The notes under the pieces are model-generated. The model did no database searches. It saw only the letters and a list, made by a program, of their open reading frames with translations, and was not told the origin of the DNA. A stretch of 30,808 nt of DNA, taken from JBBDNC01 sp040877875. GTDB lineage: Bacteria > Bacteroidota > Rhodothermia > Balneolales > Balneolaceae. The DNA is taken from the NCBI GenBank assembly GCA_040877875.1, contig JBBDNC010000051.1:1-30808 (forward strand), given 5' to 3'. This document shows positions 14,416 through 22,707 of the stretch, piece by piece (position 1 is the first letter of the stretch; each line of letters begins with the position of its first letter). Made by a program: the position numbers and the translations under genes.

Positions 14416-16206
14416 TCACGGCAACCTATCCGAGTCTCCTTCGGTAATCTCCAGACGCTGATCGGCCTGAAGGCCGGTAAATACCTGCCGGGTTCCTGCC
14501 GGCCAGCTAATTTCAAGAGAGTCGATCCTAGTGGCATGCTTCAGGCCAAAATGTTGGACCAAACTGTTTTGGGAAAGGTAGGAACTCTGCGATCCCACCT
14601 GACGAATTTGTACCCCTTCTGAAGTAACCAGACGAAGCTTTGCTCCGATTGCAGAACGATTGCTTTCAGTCCCCGTCAATTTCACCTGCAACCAGTGATG
14701 ATCCGTATCGGTTTGATTTTCAAGCAGGATCCCCGGTCCGCTATGGTTGACGATAAACAAATCCAGTTTTCCGTCTTGGTTGTAGTCGGCATAAGCTCCC
14801 CCTCTGCCTACATATTTTTCCTGAAAATAGCTTCCTGCTGCGTCTGAAATGTCATAAAATCCTTCTTCATTGTTACGGTTCCAGTAAATCTGATCGCTCA
14901 TACCGACCAGCTTTTTAGAATCTTCTCTCATCTGATTCGTATGGCCATTCATTACAAAAAGGTCAGGCCGTCCGTCATTGTCAAAATCAAAAAATGAAGT
15001 TGCCCATCCCACATTGCTGAGGGACGACTGACCCAGTCCCACTCTGTCGGCTTCATCCCTGAAAAATATCATATCTCCGGATTCATCTTTCTTTTGAAGA
15101 TTGTTGTACAATGCATTCTCTTCAGCAATCCAGTGGGTAATAAAAATGTCAAGATCTTCATCCAGGTCCCAGTCGCCGAATGCCATGCCCATGGATCCGC
15201 GGTAATCGGCTACCTTAGCTGAATAACTGATATTCATAAAGGTCCCGTCTCCCATATTCCGGTAGAACATATTGTCAGATACATCATTCGCAACATACAG
15301 ATCCGGCAGATCGTCATTCGTCAGATCCACCCATACCGCCTCCAGGCTCTTGCCTTCGGGATTCGTTACCCCTGCCTGTTCGGCAATTTCCGTAAAAGTG
15401 CCGTCACCGTTATTCCGGAAAAGAAGGTTGGGAGAAGGATCAAAAACAGATGGATTGATAGAAGGCGGCTCATGCCTGTGACTATGTTCTTCGAGCGACG
15501 GTATATCGAAATATGAGAGATATCCGGAGATATAGAGATCTGCAAATCCGTTACGATTGAAGTCTCCCCATGCGGCTCCGGACCAGAAACCTTCTCTCCC
15601 ATCCAGGCCTGCCACTTCTGTAACTTCGGCAAACGTTCCGTTCCCCTTGTTTTTAAATAACCTGATCTTGCCATAGGCTGTCACCAGGCAATCCATCCAT
15701 CCGTCATTGTCATAATCGGCCCAGGCGGTCGCCATCCCCCTGTCCCGTTTTCCTAATCCCGCGTCTTCAGTCACATCCGTAAAAGTACCGTCCCCATTGT
15801 TTCGATACAATGCATGAGTGGCCGGAGACCTTGCAAAGTCATCATCGGACAGATCAAGGGATCCCGCATAATTGACGATGAAAAGATCCTCCCAGCCATC
15901 GTTGTTATAGTCCACCCACGCGACCCCCGACCCCATGTCCTCCGCAATCCGGTGACCACGTTCTCCATAAAAATGCTTGAAGTCGATTCCGGCCTGGGGA
16001 GTCACATCCACAAATTTTACATCCGGCGTATCCTCCGGCAACTCACGACTCAGCCTGGAAGTCACACCTTCAACCGATTGGCCGGGAATATGAGACCCGG
16101 GTTCTTCCTGTTTCAATATCAGTGCAGCCACGATCAGAAAAAAAACCATAATGGACAGCGTGGAAATTAACGTTTTCTTCCTGCGCCGGGAAAGTTTCGG
16201 AATCAT
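14416..16206 (-). CDS. FG-GAP/VCBS repeat protein with C-terminal ASPIC/UnbV domain (CRTAC1-like)
   Basis: A 596-residue protein with an N-terminal signal anchor (~12-31) after a basic stretch. At least six FG-GAP/VCBS-type repeats carry calcium-binding loops such as DYNNDGWEDLF (~99-109), DYDNDGWMDCL, DFNRNGFADLY, DWDLDEDLDIF, DFDNDGRPDLF and DYNQDGKLDLF, forming a beta-propeller. The interspersed RNNGDGTFTDVT units are typical. The last ~90 residues (HWLQVKLTG, GAKLRLVTSEG, SLEISWPAG) are the ASPIC/UnbV domain. It is exported and probably surface or periplasmic. It starts three bases after the stop of the pentaheme cytochrome, so the two are co-translated. Molecular function of ASPIC/UnbV proteins is unproven; a binding or scaffolding role is inferred. 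Confidence 0.95.
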   Translation of the reverse strand: MIPKLSRRRKKTLISTLSIMVFFLIVAALILKQEEPGSHIPGQSVEGVTSRLSRELPEDTPDVKFVDVTPQAGIDFKHFYGERGHRIAEDMGSGVAWVDYNNDGWEDLFIVNYAGSLDLSDDDFARSPATHALYRNNGDGTFTDVTEDAGLGKRDRGMATAWADYDNDGWMDCLVTAYGKIRLFKNKGNGTFAEVTEVAGLDGREGFWSGAAWGDFNRNGFADLYISGYLSYFDIPSLEEHSHRHEPPSINPSVFDPSPNLLFRNNGDGTFTEIAEQAGVTNPEGKSLEAVWVDLTNDDLPDLYVANDVSDNMFYRNMGDGTFMNISYSAKVADYRGSMGMAFGDWDLDEDLDIFITHWIAEENALYNNLQKKDESGDMIFFRDEADRVGLGQSSLSNVGWATSFFDFDNDGRPDLFVMNGHTNQMREDSKKLVGMSDQIYWNRNNEEGFYDISDAAGSYFQEKYVGRGGAYADYNQDGKLDLFIVNHSGPGILLENQTDTDHHWLQVKLTGTESNRSAIGAKLRLVTSEGVQIRQVGSQSSYLSQNSLVQHFGLKHATRIDSLEISWPAGTRQVFTGLQADQRLEITEGDSDRLP

Positions 16207-16209
16207 AAG

Positions 16210-18306
16210 TCAGGATTCTATTGAAATTACTTTTACATGTTTTGAATCTTCTGACAGAGTTGTAACCGGAGCTGTCGGGGTACCTAACGCTTCTTCAAAT
16301 GCCTCTTTCATCAGAAATTGGTTCATTTTTCTGTATTGCAATTTGGCCTCGATATAAATATCCGAAATATCGCCGGAAGCATTTATTACAGCCTCTCCAT
16401 CTCCTGTTGAATTTTCGCCTCCGGATTCTCTCATACCGTACTCGTCCAACTCTTTAATCGAAAATGAATATCGGGCATAATCCGAACGCCCCGGAAACAG
16501 GGCCCGGCTATATTGTACCCCGACCATATCCCATAAATTGTGCCGGTCGATCGGGTTGCCGTACTGATCCACCGGTTCGGCTCTGAAAATAAAAGAGCCG
16601 GGCTCGATGAAATGATCTTCATCAAGAGTCCCCGATGAGTAGACAACCCGTCCGTTTTGATCTTTGGCGATAATCTGAATCCAGGACTGGATAATATCCA
16701 GAGGTCCGGTGGGAAAATCATGGCCTGCTTTATTATTGGTCATCAGTACTTCCATGTGAAGTTCGCTCCCCACCTCAATACTGTCAGGGGCGTGTAACTG
16801 AATGAGAATCGCCGGACCGGTTTCCCATTTGTCGGCTATTTCCGGGATTTTGATTTCTCCCCGCAACCATTTTTCAATTTGTTTTACATGTTCCTCGGCA
16901 CCCGGAAGATCCAGAAGGGTCGGTACGAACTGATTGGACCCGAGAAACCGGTGGCTTCTGTGCTTGCCGTCGTCCGGAGTCCGGTTATAGTCCATCTCAT
17001 CTCCACTTGCGGGATCAAATGAATCGACAAGAGGCATATGACATTCTCTGCACTCAATTGTTGTAATGGGACTCCCTTCGGTAAACCAGTGGCTTTCTTT
17101 CCACGGGTCGTACTGATTCTGCAATTGCACCCACCCCACATTGTTAATCTGTTCGTCTATAAACTGCTTATGGCAGGAGGAACAATATTCAGCCGATTTA
17201 AACATGCCCCGGTCAAAACTGTCAACGTGCTGTTGCGGATATGCACGGATTAGAAAGTCGTTGATCCACTTGGCCGTTTCTCCTTCATGCAGTTCAAACA
17301 TATATCGCTCCGGAGGTTCGATCTCATAATCCGCATTGCCCCGTTCATCTACTTGAGTAATGGAGTGACAGGAAACGCAGGACACTCCTTCGTCTAATCC
17401 AACCTTGTTGGTGAGTTCCTCACTATGCAGATTTTTCGTTCCCGCAAAAAGTGAAATCGGGTCATGACACCCGGCACAATAGCGGGTCGATGCCGCTCCT
17501 TTTTCAGCAGCCATCGCACTCTGAACAGCTCTGAAAAACGGATCTTCCGCTGCATAGCGGTGTGCACTTGCCTCCCATTCATTTAAAATCTGTTCATGAC
17601 AACCCGAAGAACCACAGGATTCCGAACCGCTTAAAAGACTCGCATCCATAGCACCGCCGGTTGAAGTCCGTGCAAGGCTGGGAGCAAACGGGTTTTCATC
17701 CCCATGGGGAAATTCGTATCCCTCCGGGAAACTGTTATCCAATTCGGGAGAGCTATACATGAACATGAAAAATCCCACCAGGGCAAATTGAACCAAAACA
17801 ATATACAAGCTGTTAAAACCGAACGATTTCTCCGCTTCAATTCTTGGTTTCAGATTTGCTTTAACCTGTTTGTCAGCCTTCCAGTCACGAACAACCATCA
17901 ACAATATGTGGGGGAGTACGGATGCCAGTAGGACAAAAGTGGAAATGATATGAGTATCTCTCCATAAATAGCTGATCCCTGTTCCGAAGGATGCCTGCCA
18001 GGTTAATATAAGCCCGGAAATAATTGCAGTAATCACGGCAAACATCGAAATGTAGCCTGTAAGTTTAACATCCGTCATTTGCCGGGCCCGATAGGCCTGC
18101 CAATGTTTGAACTGATACCATCCGAACGGAATCAGGAAAATCAACCCGACGGCCGTATGGATGAGTACCATGATCTGATTGGCCAGATTGAAAGGAAGAA
18201 AATAAATAGAAAGCCCGGTCAGAGTTTCAAAAAAAATAAAGCCTGCAATCAGGTATGCAAGCGTATGGGTCCATTGAGAAGTTTGGTCTTGTATCTGTTC
18301 AGCCAT
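16210..18306 (-). CDS. Membrane-anchored pentaheme cytochrome c with N-terminal b-type-like domain
   Basis: A 698-residue protein. Residues ~15-185 hold five predicted membrane helices with histidines H50, H68, H119 and H133 that could ligate b hemes, as in b561-like domains. The periplasmic part has five c-type heme motifs: CGSSGCH (231-237, an unusual CX4CH), CAGCH (277-281), CVSCH (310-314), CSSCH (375-379) and CRECH (419-423), resembling the cytochrome c554 family. Residues ~470-690 form a beta-rich domain without hemes. The layout suggests quinol oxidation by the membrane part and transfer through the hemes to a periplasmic acceptor, or the reverse. It leads an operon with the ASPIC/UnbV and TPR genes. 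Substrate unknown; nitrogen-oxide chemistry is suggested only by the neighbourhood. Confidence 0.9.
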   Translation of the reverse strand: MAEQIQDQTSQWTHTLAYLIAGFIFFETLTGLSIYFLPFNLANQIMVLIHTAVGLIFLIPFGWYQFKHWQAYRARQMTDVKLTGYISMFAVITAIISGLILTWQASFGTGISYLWRDTHIISTFVLLASVLPHILLMVVRDWKADKQVKANLKPRIEAEKSFGFNSLYIVLVQFALVGFFMFMYSSPELDNSFPEGYEFPHGDENPFAPSLARTSTGGAMDASLLSGSESCGSSGCHEQILNEWEASAHRYAAEDPFFRAVQSAMAAEKGAASTRYCAGCHDPISLFAGTKNLHSEELTNKVGLDEGVSCVSCHSITQVDERGNADYEIEPPERYMFELHEGETAKWINDFLIRAYPQQHVDSFDRGMFKSAEYCSSCHKQFIDEQINNVGWVQLQNQYDPWKESHWFTEGSPITTIECRECHMPLVDSFDPASGDEMDYNRTPDDGKHRSHRFLGSNQFVPTLLDLPGAEEHVKQIEKWLRGEIKIPEIADKWETGPAILIQLHAPDSIEVGSELHMEVLMTNNKAGHDFPTGPLDIIQSWIQIIAKDQNGRVVYSSGTLDEDHFIEPGSFIFRAEPVDQYGNPIDRHNLWDMVGVQYSRALFPGRSDYARYSFSIKELDEYGMRESGGENSTGDGEAVINASGDISDIYIEAKLQYRKMNQFLMKEAFEEALGTPTAPVTTLSEDSKHVKVISIES

Positions 18307-18366
18307 ATGCTTTCATATCTTGGGTAACTTAATTAAAGATAAAATAGTATTAAACCTTAATATCTA

Positions 18367-18394
18367 AAAATACTAAACACTGGTATAAAGTCAA
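18367..18394 (-). promoter_or_regulatory. Possible promoter of the pentaheme cytochrome operon
   Basis: On the minus strand, TTGACT (18389-18394), a 16-base spacer and TATTTT (18367-18372), about 60 bases upstream of the ATG at 18306. The region is AT-rich, so chance matches are likely. A short inverted repeat TATTAA-ACC-TTAATA lies just downstream. Confidence 0.3.
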
Positions 18395-18544
18395 TCTGAT
18401 TTCTGCAATCCTTAAAAAATTTTTTAGCAGACTGAATCAGGGTTTTCCAATGTAGGTCAGACTTGCATGATCCTCATGAGTAATAACTGGGGTTGAGGCA
18501 GAGATTGAGGCCAATTGAGTCGAATTGAAGGAATTGCCAACGTT

Positions 18545-19627
18545 TCAAATCAATCTTTGAGTGATTTCATCACCCAGCCGATTAAGCGGGTATACCCCCC
18601 GATGAATCCCCAATCCTTTAATCTTCCACGGCAGATCCCACAACAGAGAGCTGCTCTGATTCTGGATAATAATCTGTCCGCCTAACTCATCGATCACTTT
18701 CGCACCCTCGATACCATCCTGACCCCCGCCTGACAGGTATATCACCATCACCTTATCTTCGAATGAATTTCGAATGGATTGCAACAGCACATCCATCGAG
18801 GGTCTGTATCCTTTTACAACCGGTCCCCTAAGCAGGGAAAAACCATGGACCCCTCCTCTGTCCCGAACAATGGTTTGGAACCCGCCCGGCGCAACATATA
18901 CATGTCCCGATTTCAAGGTCACGTCTTCTTTAGCTTCTTGCACATTCAACACCGATACACGATTTAAATCTTCAGCAAAAACCTCTGTATATATTTTCGG
19001 CATATGCTGAACAATTACGGCCGGCACCGGCAGATTTTCAGGCAGACTCGAAAGCAATTGATAAAGTACCGGCACACCTCCCAGGCACCCTGCGAATACC
19101 ACCAATTCTATCTGATTGGGAGTCTTGGCAAATTGTACCACTGGTACTCCGGTGTCCCGGAGCCGACCCAACCCGTTTTTGGAAGTCAAAACTTCCCGAT
19201 TTAACCGGTTGACAGCCTTGATGACCGGAATCAAACGTTGTTTAAAATGTTCTCTTGTATGAAGAGACCCGATCTGACTCACGGTTTTGTTAATATATTC
19301 AACTGCACCCCATTTAAGCCCGGTCAGTGCAATGGTTGCCCCTTCCCGGTTGTGAGGAGTCAGTACAATCACAGGGAGTTTCGTATACTCTTGGCGAAGC
19401 ATCTCCAAGAGCTCCATTTGCCTGGATTCTATTCGATTTATCCCTAAAAGGATGACATCCGGGAGAGCTTCCCTCAGGGTTTTTTTTACTTCCTCTCCAG
19501 ACTCTCCGTTCATCTCTCCCGCAACTTTGATCCCTTCTTCTTGTTGAAGAAGATCAGATAACATCTCACGTACCGTTATACCCGGGTCAATGATAAGAGC
19601 ATTTATACGTTTCATAGGCAACGGCAT
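18545..19627 (-). CDS. Orphan degenerate CheB-like protein (receiver plus methylesterase domain)
   Basis: A 360-residue protein with the CheB plan. The receiver domain (~6-125) keeps D14 and K114 (VEYINKT), but the phospho-acceptor position is Gly62 (DVILLGIN instead of DVILLDI). The methylesterase domain (~172-358) has Cys181 where CheB has its catalytic serine (AGCLGG instead of GASTGG), while His208 (VQHMP) and Asp304 (GGGQDG) of the triad remain. CheB removes methyl groups from chemoreceptors, yet no chemotaxis gene is nearby and neither regulation by phosphorylation nor normal chemistry is expected. It may be a thiol hydrolase or a binding protein. An alternative ATG four codons later gives the more usual MKRINALII start. 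Confidence 0.88.
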   Translation of the reverse strand: MPLPMKRINALIIDPGITVREMLSDLLQQEEGIKVAGEMNGESGEEVKKTLREALPDVILLGINRIESRQMELLEMLRQEYTKLPVIVLTPHNREGATIALTGLKWGAVEYINKTVSQIGSLHTREHFKQRLIPVIKAVNRLNREVLTSKNGLGRLRDTGVPVVQFAKTPNQIELVVFAGCLGGVPVLYQLLSSLPENLPVPAVIVQHMPKIYTEVFAEDLNRVSVLNVQEAKEDVTLKSGHVYVAPGGFQTIVRDRGGVHGFSLLRGPVVKGYRPSMDVLLQSIRNSFEDKVMVIYLSGGGQDGIEGAKVIDELGGQIIIQNQSSSLLWDLPWKIKGLGIHRGVYPLNRLGDEITQRLI

Positions 19628-19698
19628 TTTTTGAATTCATCCATTTACAGACTTATAAACTTCAGTTTTTCACTTTCTTTAATGAATGATACAAATAT

Positions 19699-19731
19699 TT
19701 TGGATAATTAGGTATAAATATCATAATTTAG
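19699..19731 (+). promoter_or_regulatory. Bacteroidota-type promoter of the nuo operon
   Basis: TTTG (19699-19702), a 21-base spacer, then TAATTTAG (19724-19731), one mismatch from TAnnTTTG. The spacing fits the -33/-7 Bacteroidota promoter. The nuoA ATG is 26 bases further on. No repressor-type repeat is evident nearby. Confidence 0.5.
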
Positions 19732-19757
19732 ATTGTAAATGAATAAATGACTGGTCA

Positions 19758-20222
19758 ATGACTTCAGAATTCGGACACATATTACTCTTTTTGACCCACG
19801 GGGCCGTGTTTGTAGCCCTGAGCCTGCTGGTTGCCAAACTCATTCGACCCCATCGTCCGAATGCTGAAAAATTGTCGACCTATGAGTGTGGAGAAGAACC
19901 TGTCGGAAATGCCAGAATTCAGTTCAACAATCGGTTCTATATCATCGGTCTGATGTTTCTCATTTTTGAAGTAGAGGTGTTGTTGTTATTCCCATGGGCA
20001 ATGGTCTTCAAAACCGTCGGGTGGTATGCATTCTGGGCAATGTTTGTTTTTGTCTTTTTGATATTTATCGGATTTGCCTACGAACTTGGCAAGGGAAATC
20101 TGAAGTGGGATATCCCGGCTCCTGTCAGACCCGGCTATATCGAGGGAGTTGGAGTTGTGGATGATGTTTCAGAAGGGGTTACACCTTCTGTCGCACCGGT
20201 GATGGAAGTTAGTGAAACATAA
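19758..20222 (+). CDS. nuoA: NADH-quinone oxidoreductase subunit A
   Basis: A 154-residue membrane subunit of complex I with three helices. Diagnostic features are the loop after helix 1 (STYECGEEPVGNARIQFNNRFY), the FEVEVLLLFPWA segment of helix 2 with its conserved acidic residues, and the FAYELGKGNLKWD end of helix 3. A polar tail of about 30 residues follows. It lines the quinone-site junction with NuoH and NuoJ. It is the first gene of the nuo operon, behind a promoter-like TTTG/TAATTTAG pair. The ATG at 19758 gives a normal start. Confidence 0.97.
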   Translation: MTSEFGHILLFLTHGAVFVALSLLVAKLIRPHRPNAEKLSTYECGEEPVGNARIQFNNRFYIIGLMFLIFEVEVLLLFPWAMVFKTVGWYAFWAMFVFVFLIFIGFAYELGKGNLKWDIPAPVRPGYIEGVGVVDDVSEGVTPSVAPVMEVSET

Positions 20223-20320
20223 AATCAGCCGTATTCACCAGCATTGTTGAGCGGAAAAGAAGCCGTAACAGATGTAAAATTATTTGTGAATCGGACAGGT
20301 TCAACACAAAAGATTTTGAA

Positions 20321-20830
20321 ATGGGACTACTTGACAAGAAATATCACGACAGCAATATCATTATTGTTTCACTTGAAAGTGCCCTAAACTGGGCCCGGCA
20401 ATCCTCTCTCTGGTACATGCAATTCGGGCTTGCCTGTTGTGCCATTGAAATGATGGCAACGTCGGCTTCCCGTTACGATTTCGACCGCCTCGGTGTGATC
20501 CCCCGCTCATCCCCTAGGCAGGCAGATGTGATGATTGTGGCCGGGACCGTAACCATGAAAATGGCTAGCCGCATCAAACGTCTTTATGAACAGATGTCGG
20601 AACCCCGGTATGTCATCAGCATGGGCTCCTGTTCAAACTGCGGAGGCCCCTATTGGGAACACGGCTATCATGTATTGAAGGGGGTGGATAAAATCGTACC
20701 GGTTGATGTCTACGTACCCGGCTGCCCGCCCCGGCCTGAAGCCTTGCTGGAAGGTTTTATCAAGCTGCAGGAACGGATCACCGGCGAAACACTCATCGAA
20801 AGTGAGAATGGAGTCAGGAAGGATGTTTAA
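20321..20830 (+). CDS. nuoB: NADH-quinone oxidoreductase subunit B (cluster N2)
   Basis: A 169-residue peripheral subunit carrying the terminal 4Fe-4S cluster N2. The ligands are the tandem cysteines C39-C40 (FGLACCAIEMM), C104 (MGSCSNCGG) and C135 (PGCPPRPEALL). SSPRQADVMIVAGTVT is the standard core. It passes electrons to quinone together with NuoD. Length matches the family. It follows nuoA by 98 bases with no sign of an intervening gene. Confidence 0.98.
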   Translation: MGLLDKKYHDSNIIIVSLESALNWARQSSLWYMQFGLACCAIEMMATSASRYDFDRLGVIPRSSPRQADVMIVAGTVTMKMASRIKRLYEQMSEPRYVISMGSCSNCGGPYWEHGYHVLKGVDKIVPVDVYVPGCPPRPEALLEGFIKLQERITGETLIESENGVRKDV

Positions 20831-20866
20831 CTTATTATATGTCGACAATATGAATTTTGGAAAGCG

Positions 20867-21352
20867 ATGAAACAACCCGAAGAAATTTTTGAAATGATAC
20901 AGGGAACTTTTGAAGACTCCGGTCTGGAATGGGCACCTGCAGAGTCAGGTCAGTCTTGGATTTCGGTTCCTCCCTACATCATCAAGGATGTGTGCAAGCA
21001 TCTGAGAGATGACCCCGAACTAAGATTTGATACTCTGATGAATCTTAGCGGGGTTCATTATCAGAATGAGGAAAAGCTCGGGGTTACCTATCATCTGCAC
21101 TCCACGAAACTGAATCATACGCTGGTTGTGAAAGTCCTGGTTCCGGAGCAGGAGCCCCGGATTCAGTCGGTTGAATCGATCTGGAAAACGGCAGACTGGC
21201 ACGAACGGGAAGCGTGGGATATGTTTGGAATTACGTTTGACGGCCACCCGGAATTAAGACGAATCCTCTGTCCGGACGACTGGGAAGGGCATCCGCTCAG
21301 GAAAGATTACCAGCAACAGAAAACCTATCAAGGAGTGACAACAAGGCAATGA
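20867..21352 (+). CDS. nuoC: NADH-quinone oxidoreductase subunit C (30 kDa)
   Basis: A 161-residue hydrophilic subunit of the connecting module. The signature is HEREAWDMFGITFDGHPELR followed by CPDDWEGHPLRKDY near the C-terminus. It is a separate gene, not fused with nuoD as in some bacteria. It has no cofactor; it stabilises NuoB and NuoD. It ends 25 bases before nuoD. Confidence 0.97.
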   Translation: MKQPEEIFEMIQGTFEDSGLEWAPAESGQSWISVPPYIIKDVCKHLRDDPELRFDTLMNLSGVHYQNEEKLGVTYHLHSTKLNHTLVVKVLVPEQEPRIQSVESIWKTADWHEREAWDMFGITFDGHPELRRILCPDDWEGHPLRKDYQQQKTYQGVTTRQ

Positions 21353-21377
21353 TCGCGAACCTGAAAGTTAAGCGCTT

Positions 21378-22517
21378 ATGATTGATCAGATTTCAAACGG
21401 GCTGGAAACACAGGATATGGTTATCAATATGGGCCCGCAACACCCGTCTACACACGGAGTCCTGCGCCTGGAGCTGACTTTGGACGGGGAAGTGGTAAAA
21501 GGCATTAAACCCCACATCGGTTACCTGCATCGATGTTTCGAAAAACATGCCGAGGCAATGGACGACTATGCAAAAGTTCTCCCCTACGTGGACCGCATGG
21601 ACTACGTCTCCGCCATGAGTCAGGAATGGGGGTATACCCTTGCCATGGAAAAATTATTGGATATTGAAGTCTCCGAACGAGTCGAGGTGATTCGGATCAT
21701 TCTGGCTGAATTGCAGAGAATTGCAAGCCACCTTCTTGCAATCGGAACCTTTGGTCTGGATCTCGGGGCATTTACCCCGTTTCTCTACTGTTTTACCGAA
21801 CGGGAAAAAATACTGGATATCTTTGAAGAAACAACGGGTGCCCGTCTTCTCTACAATTACATATGCATCGGCGGACTGATGAGAGAAATCCCGGAAGATT
21901 TTGCGGAAAAGACCGATGATTTTGTCAAAAGCTTCAAACCGAAAATCCGGGAATTGAACGATCTGTTGTCCTATAACAAAATTTTTATTGACAGGACGGC
22001 CAATATCGGCGTACTCCCGGCCGAGGTGGCCCTGAATTATGCAGCGTCCGGACCGGTGTTAAGAGGCTCGGGCGTATCGTGGGACCTTCGCCGAAACGAT
22101 CCCTATTCCATTTACGACCGGTTTGACTTCGACATCCCCGTCGGCAGGGGAGAAATGGGAACAGTTGGAGATTGCTGGGACCGTTATTGGGTCCGGGTTC
22201 TTGAAATGGAAGAGAGCCTGAAAATAATCGAACAGGCCCTTGGCCAGTTGCCTGAAGAAGGGGATGTGCGGGAAAACATTCCTCGACGCATACGGCCGGA
22301 CGAAGGTGAGATTTATGTCCGTACGGAATCCCCCCGGGGTGAGCTGGGATACTATATCATCAGTGACAAGTCCTCCAGTCCGTTTCGCATTAAAGCCCGT
22401 ACCCCCAGCTTTGTCAACCTGAGCCTTTTGGCGGCTATTTCAAGGGGTGCACTGCTTGCCGATCTGGTGGCCATTGTCGGCAGTATCGATATCGTATTGG
22501 GAGAAGTTGACCGATGA
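21378..22517 (+). CDS. nuoD: NADH-quinone oxidoreductase subunit D (49 kDa)
   Basis: A 379-residue subunit descended from the large subunit of NiFe hydrogenases. MGPQHPSTHGVLRLEL carries the quinone-binding histidine loop, PHIGYLHRCFEKHAE and DRMDYVSAMSQEW (with the conserved tyrosine) form the quinone pocket, and the protein ends in the typical VLGEVDR. Nickel-binding cysteines are absent, as in all complex I. It is followed by a 190-base gap and then nuoH, where many operons place nuoE, nuoF and nuoG. Confidence 0.98.
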   Translation: MIDQISNGLETQDMVINMGPQHPSTHGVLRLELTLDGEVVKGIKPHIGYLHRCFEKHAEAMDDYAKVLPYVDRMDYVSAMSQEWGYTLAMEKLLDIEVSERVEVIRIILAELQRIASHLLAIGTFGLDLGAFTPFLYCFTEREKILDIFEETTGARLLYNYICIGGLMREIPEDFAEKTDDFVKSFKPKIRELNDLLSYNKIFIDRTANIGVLPAEVALNYAASGPVLRGSGVSWDLRRNDPYSIYDRFDFDIPVGRGEMGTVGDCWDRYWVRVLEMEESLKIIEQALGQLPEEGDVRENIPRRIRPDEGEIYVRTESPRGELGYYIISDKSSSPFRIKARTPSFVNLSLLAAISRGALLADLVAIVGSIDIVLGEVDR

Positions 22518-22535
22518 GATCAGTTAGCAGTTATC

Positions 22536-22547
22536 CGCCAGCTGGCG
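22536..22547. repeat. 12-base perfect palindrome between nuoD and nuoH
   Basis: CGCCAGCTGGCG is a perfect, GC-rich palindrome in an otherwise AT-rich 190-base gap. It resembles short repetitive palindromes of Bacteroidota genomes, but only one copy was noticed in this window. The rest of the gap has no gene that can be supported. Confidence 0.35.
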
Positions 22548-22707
22548 AAAGTTAGAAAAAGTTGAGCATCTATAGGTTGAAAGAAAAATTTTATTTCATA
22601 ATTGAAGGTTTTTACCTCTAAATATCAATTTTAAACCTATGACGGCAAGTTCTGAAGTCATTCAACATCTATCCCGGCTGATAGTCGATATCTAATCACT
22701 TCGTTTT

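Noticed and set aside
22639..22695. An 18-codon frame between nuoD and nuoH.
   Set aside because: Too short, with no ribosome-binding site or family resemblance; it cannot be told from chance.
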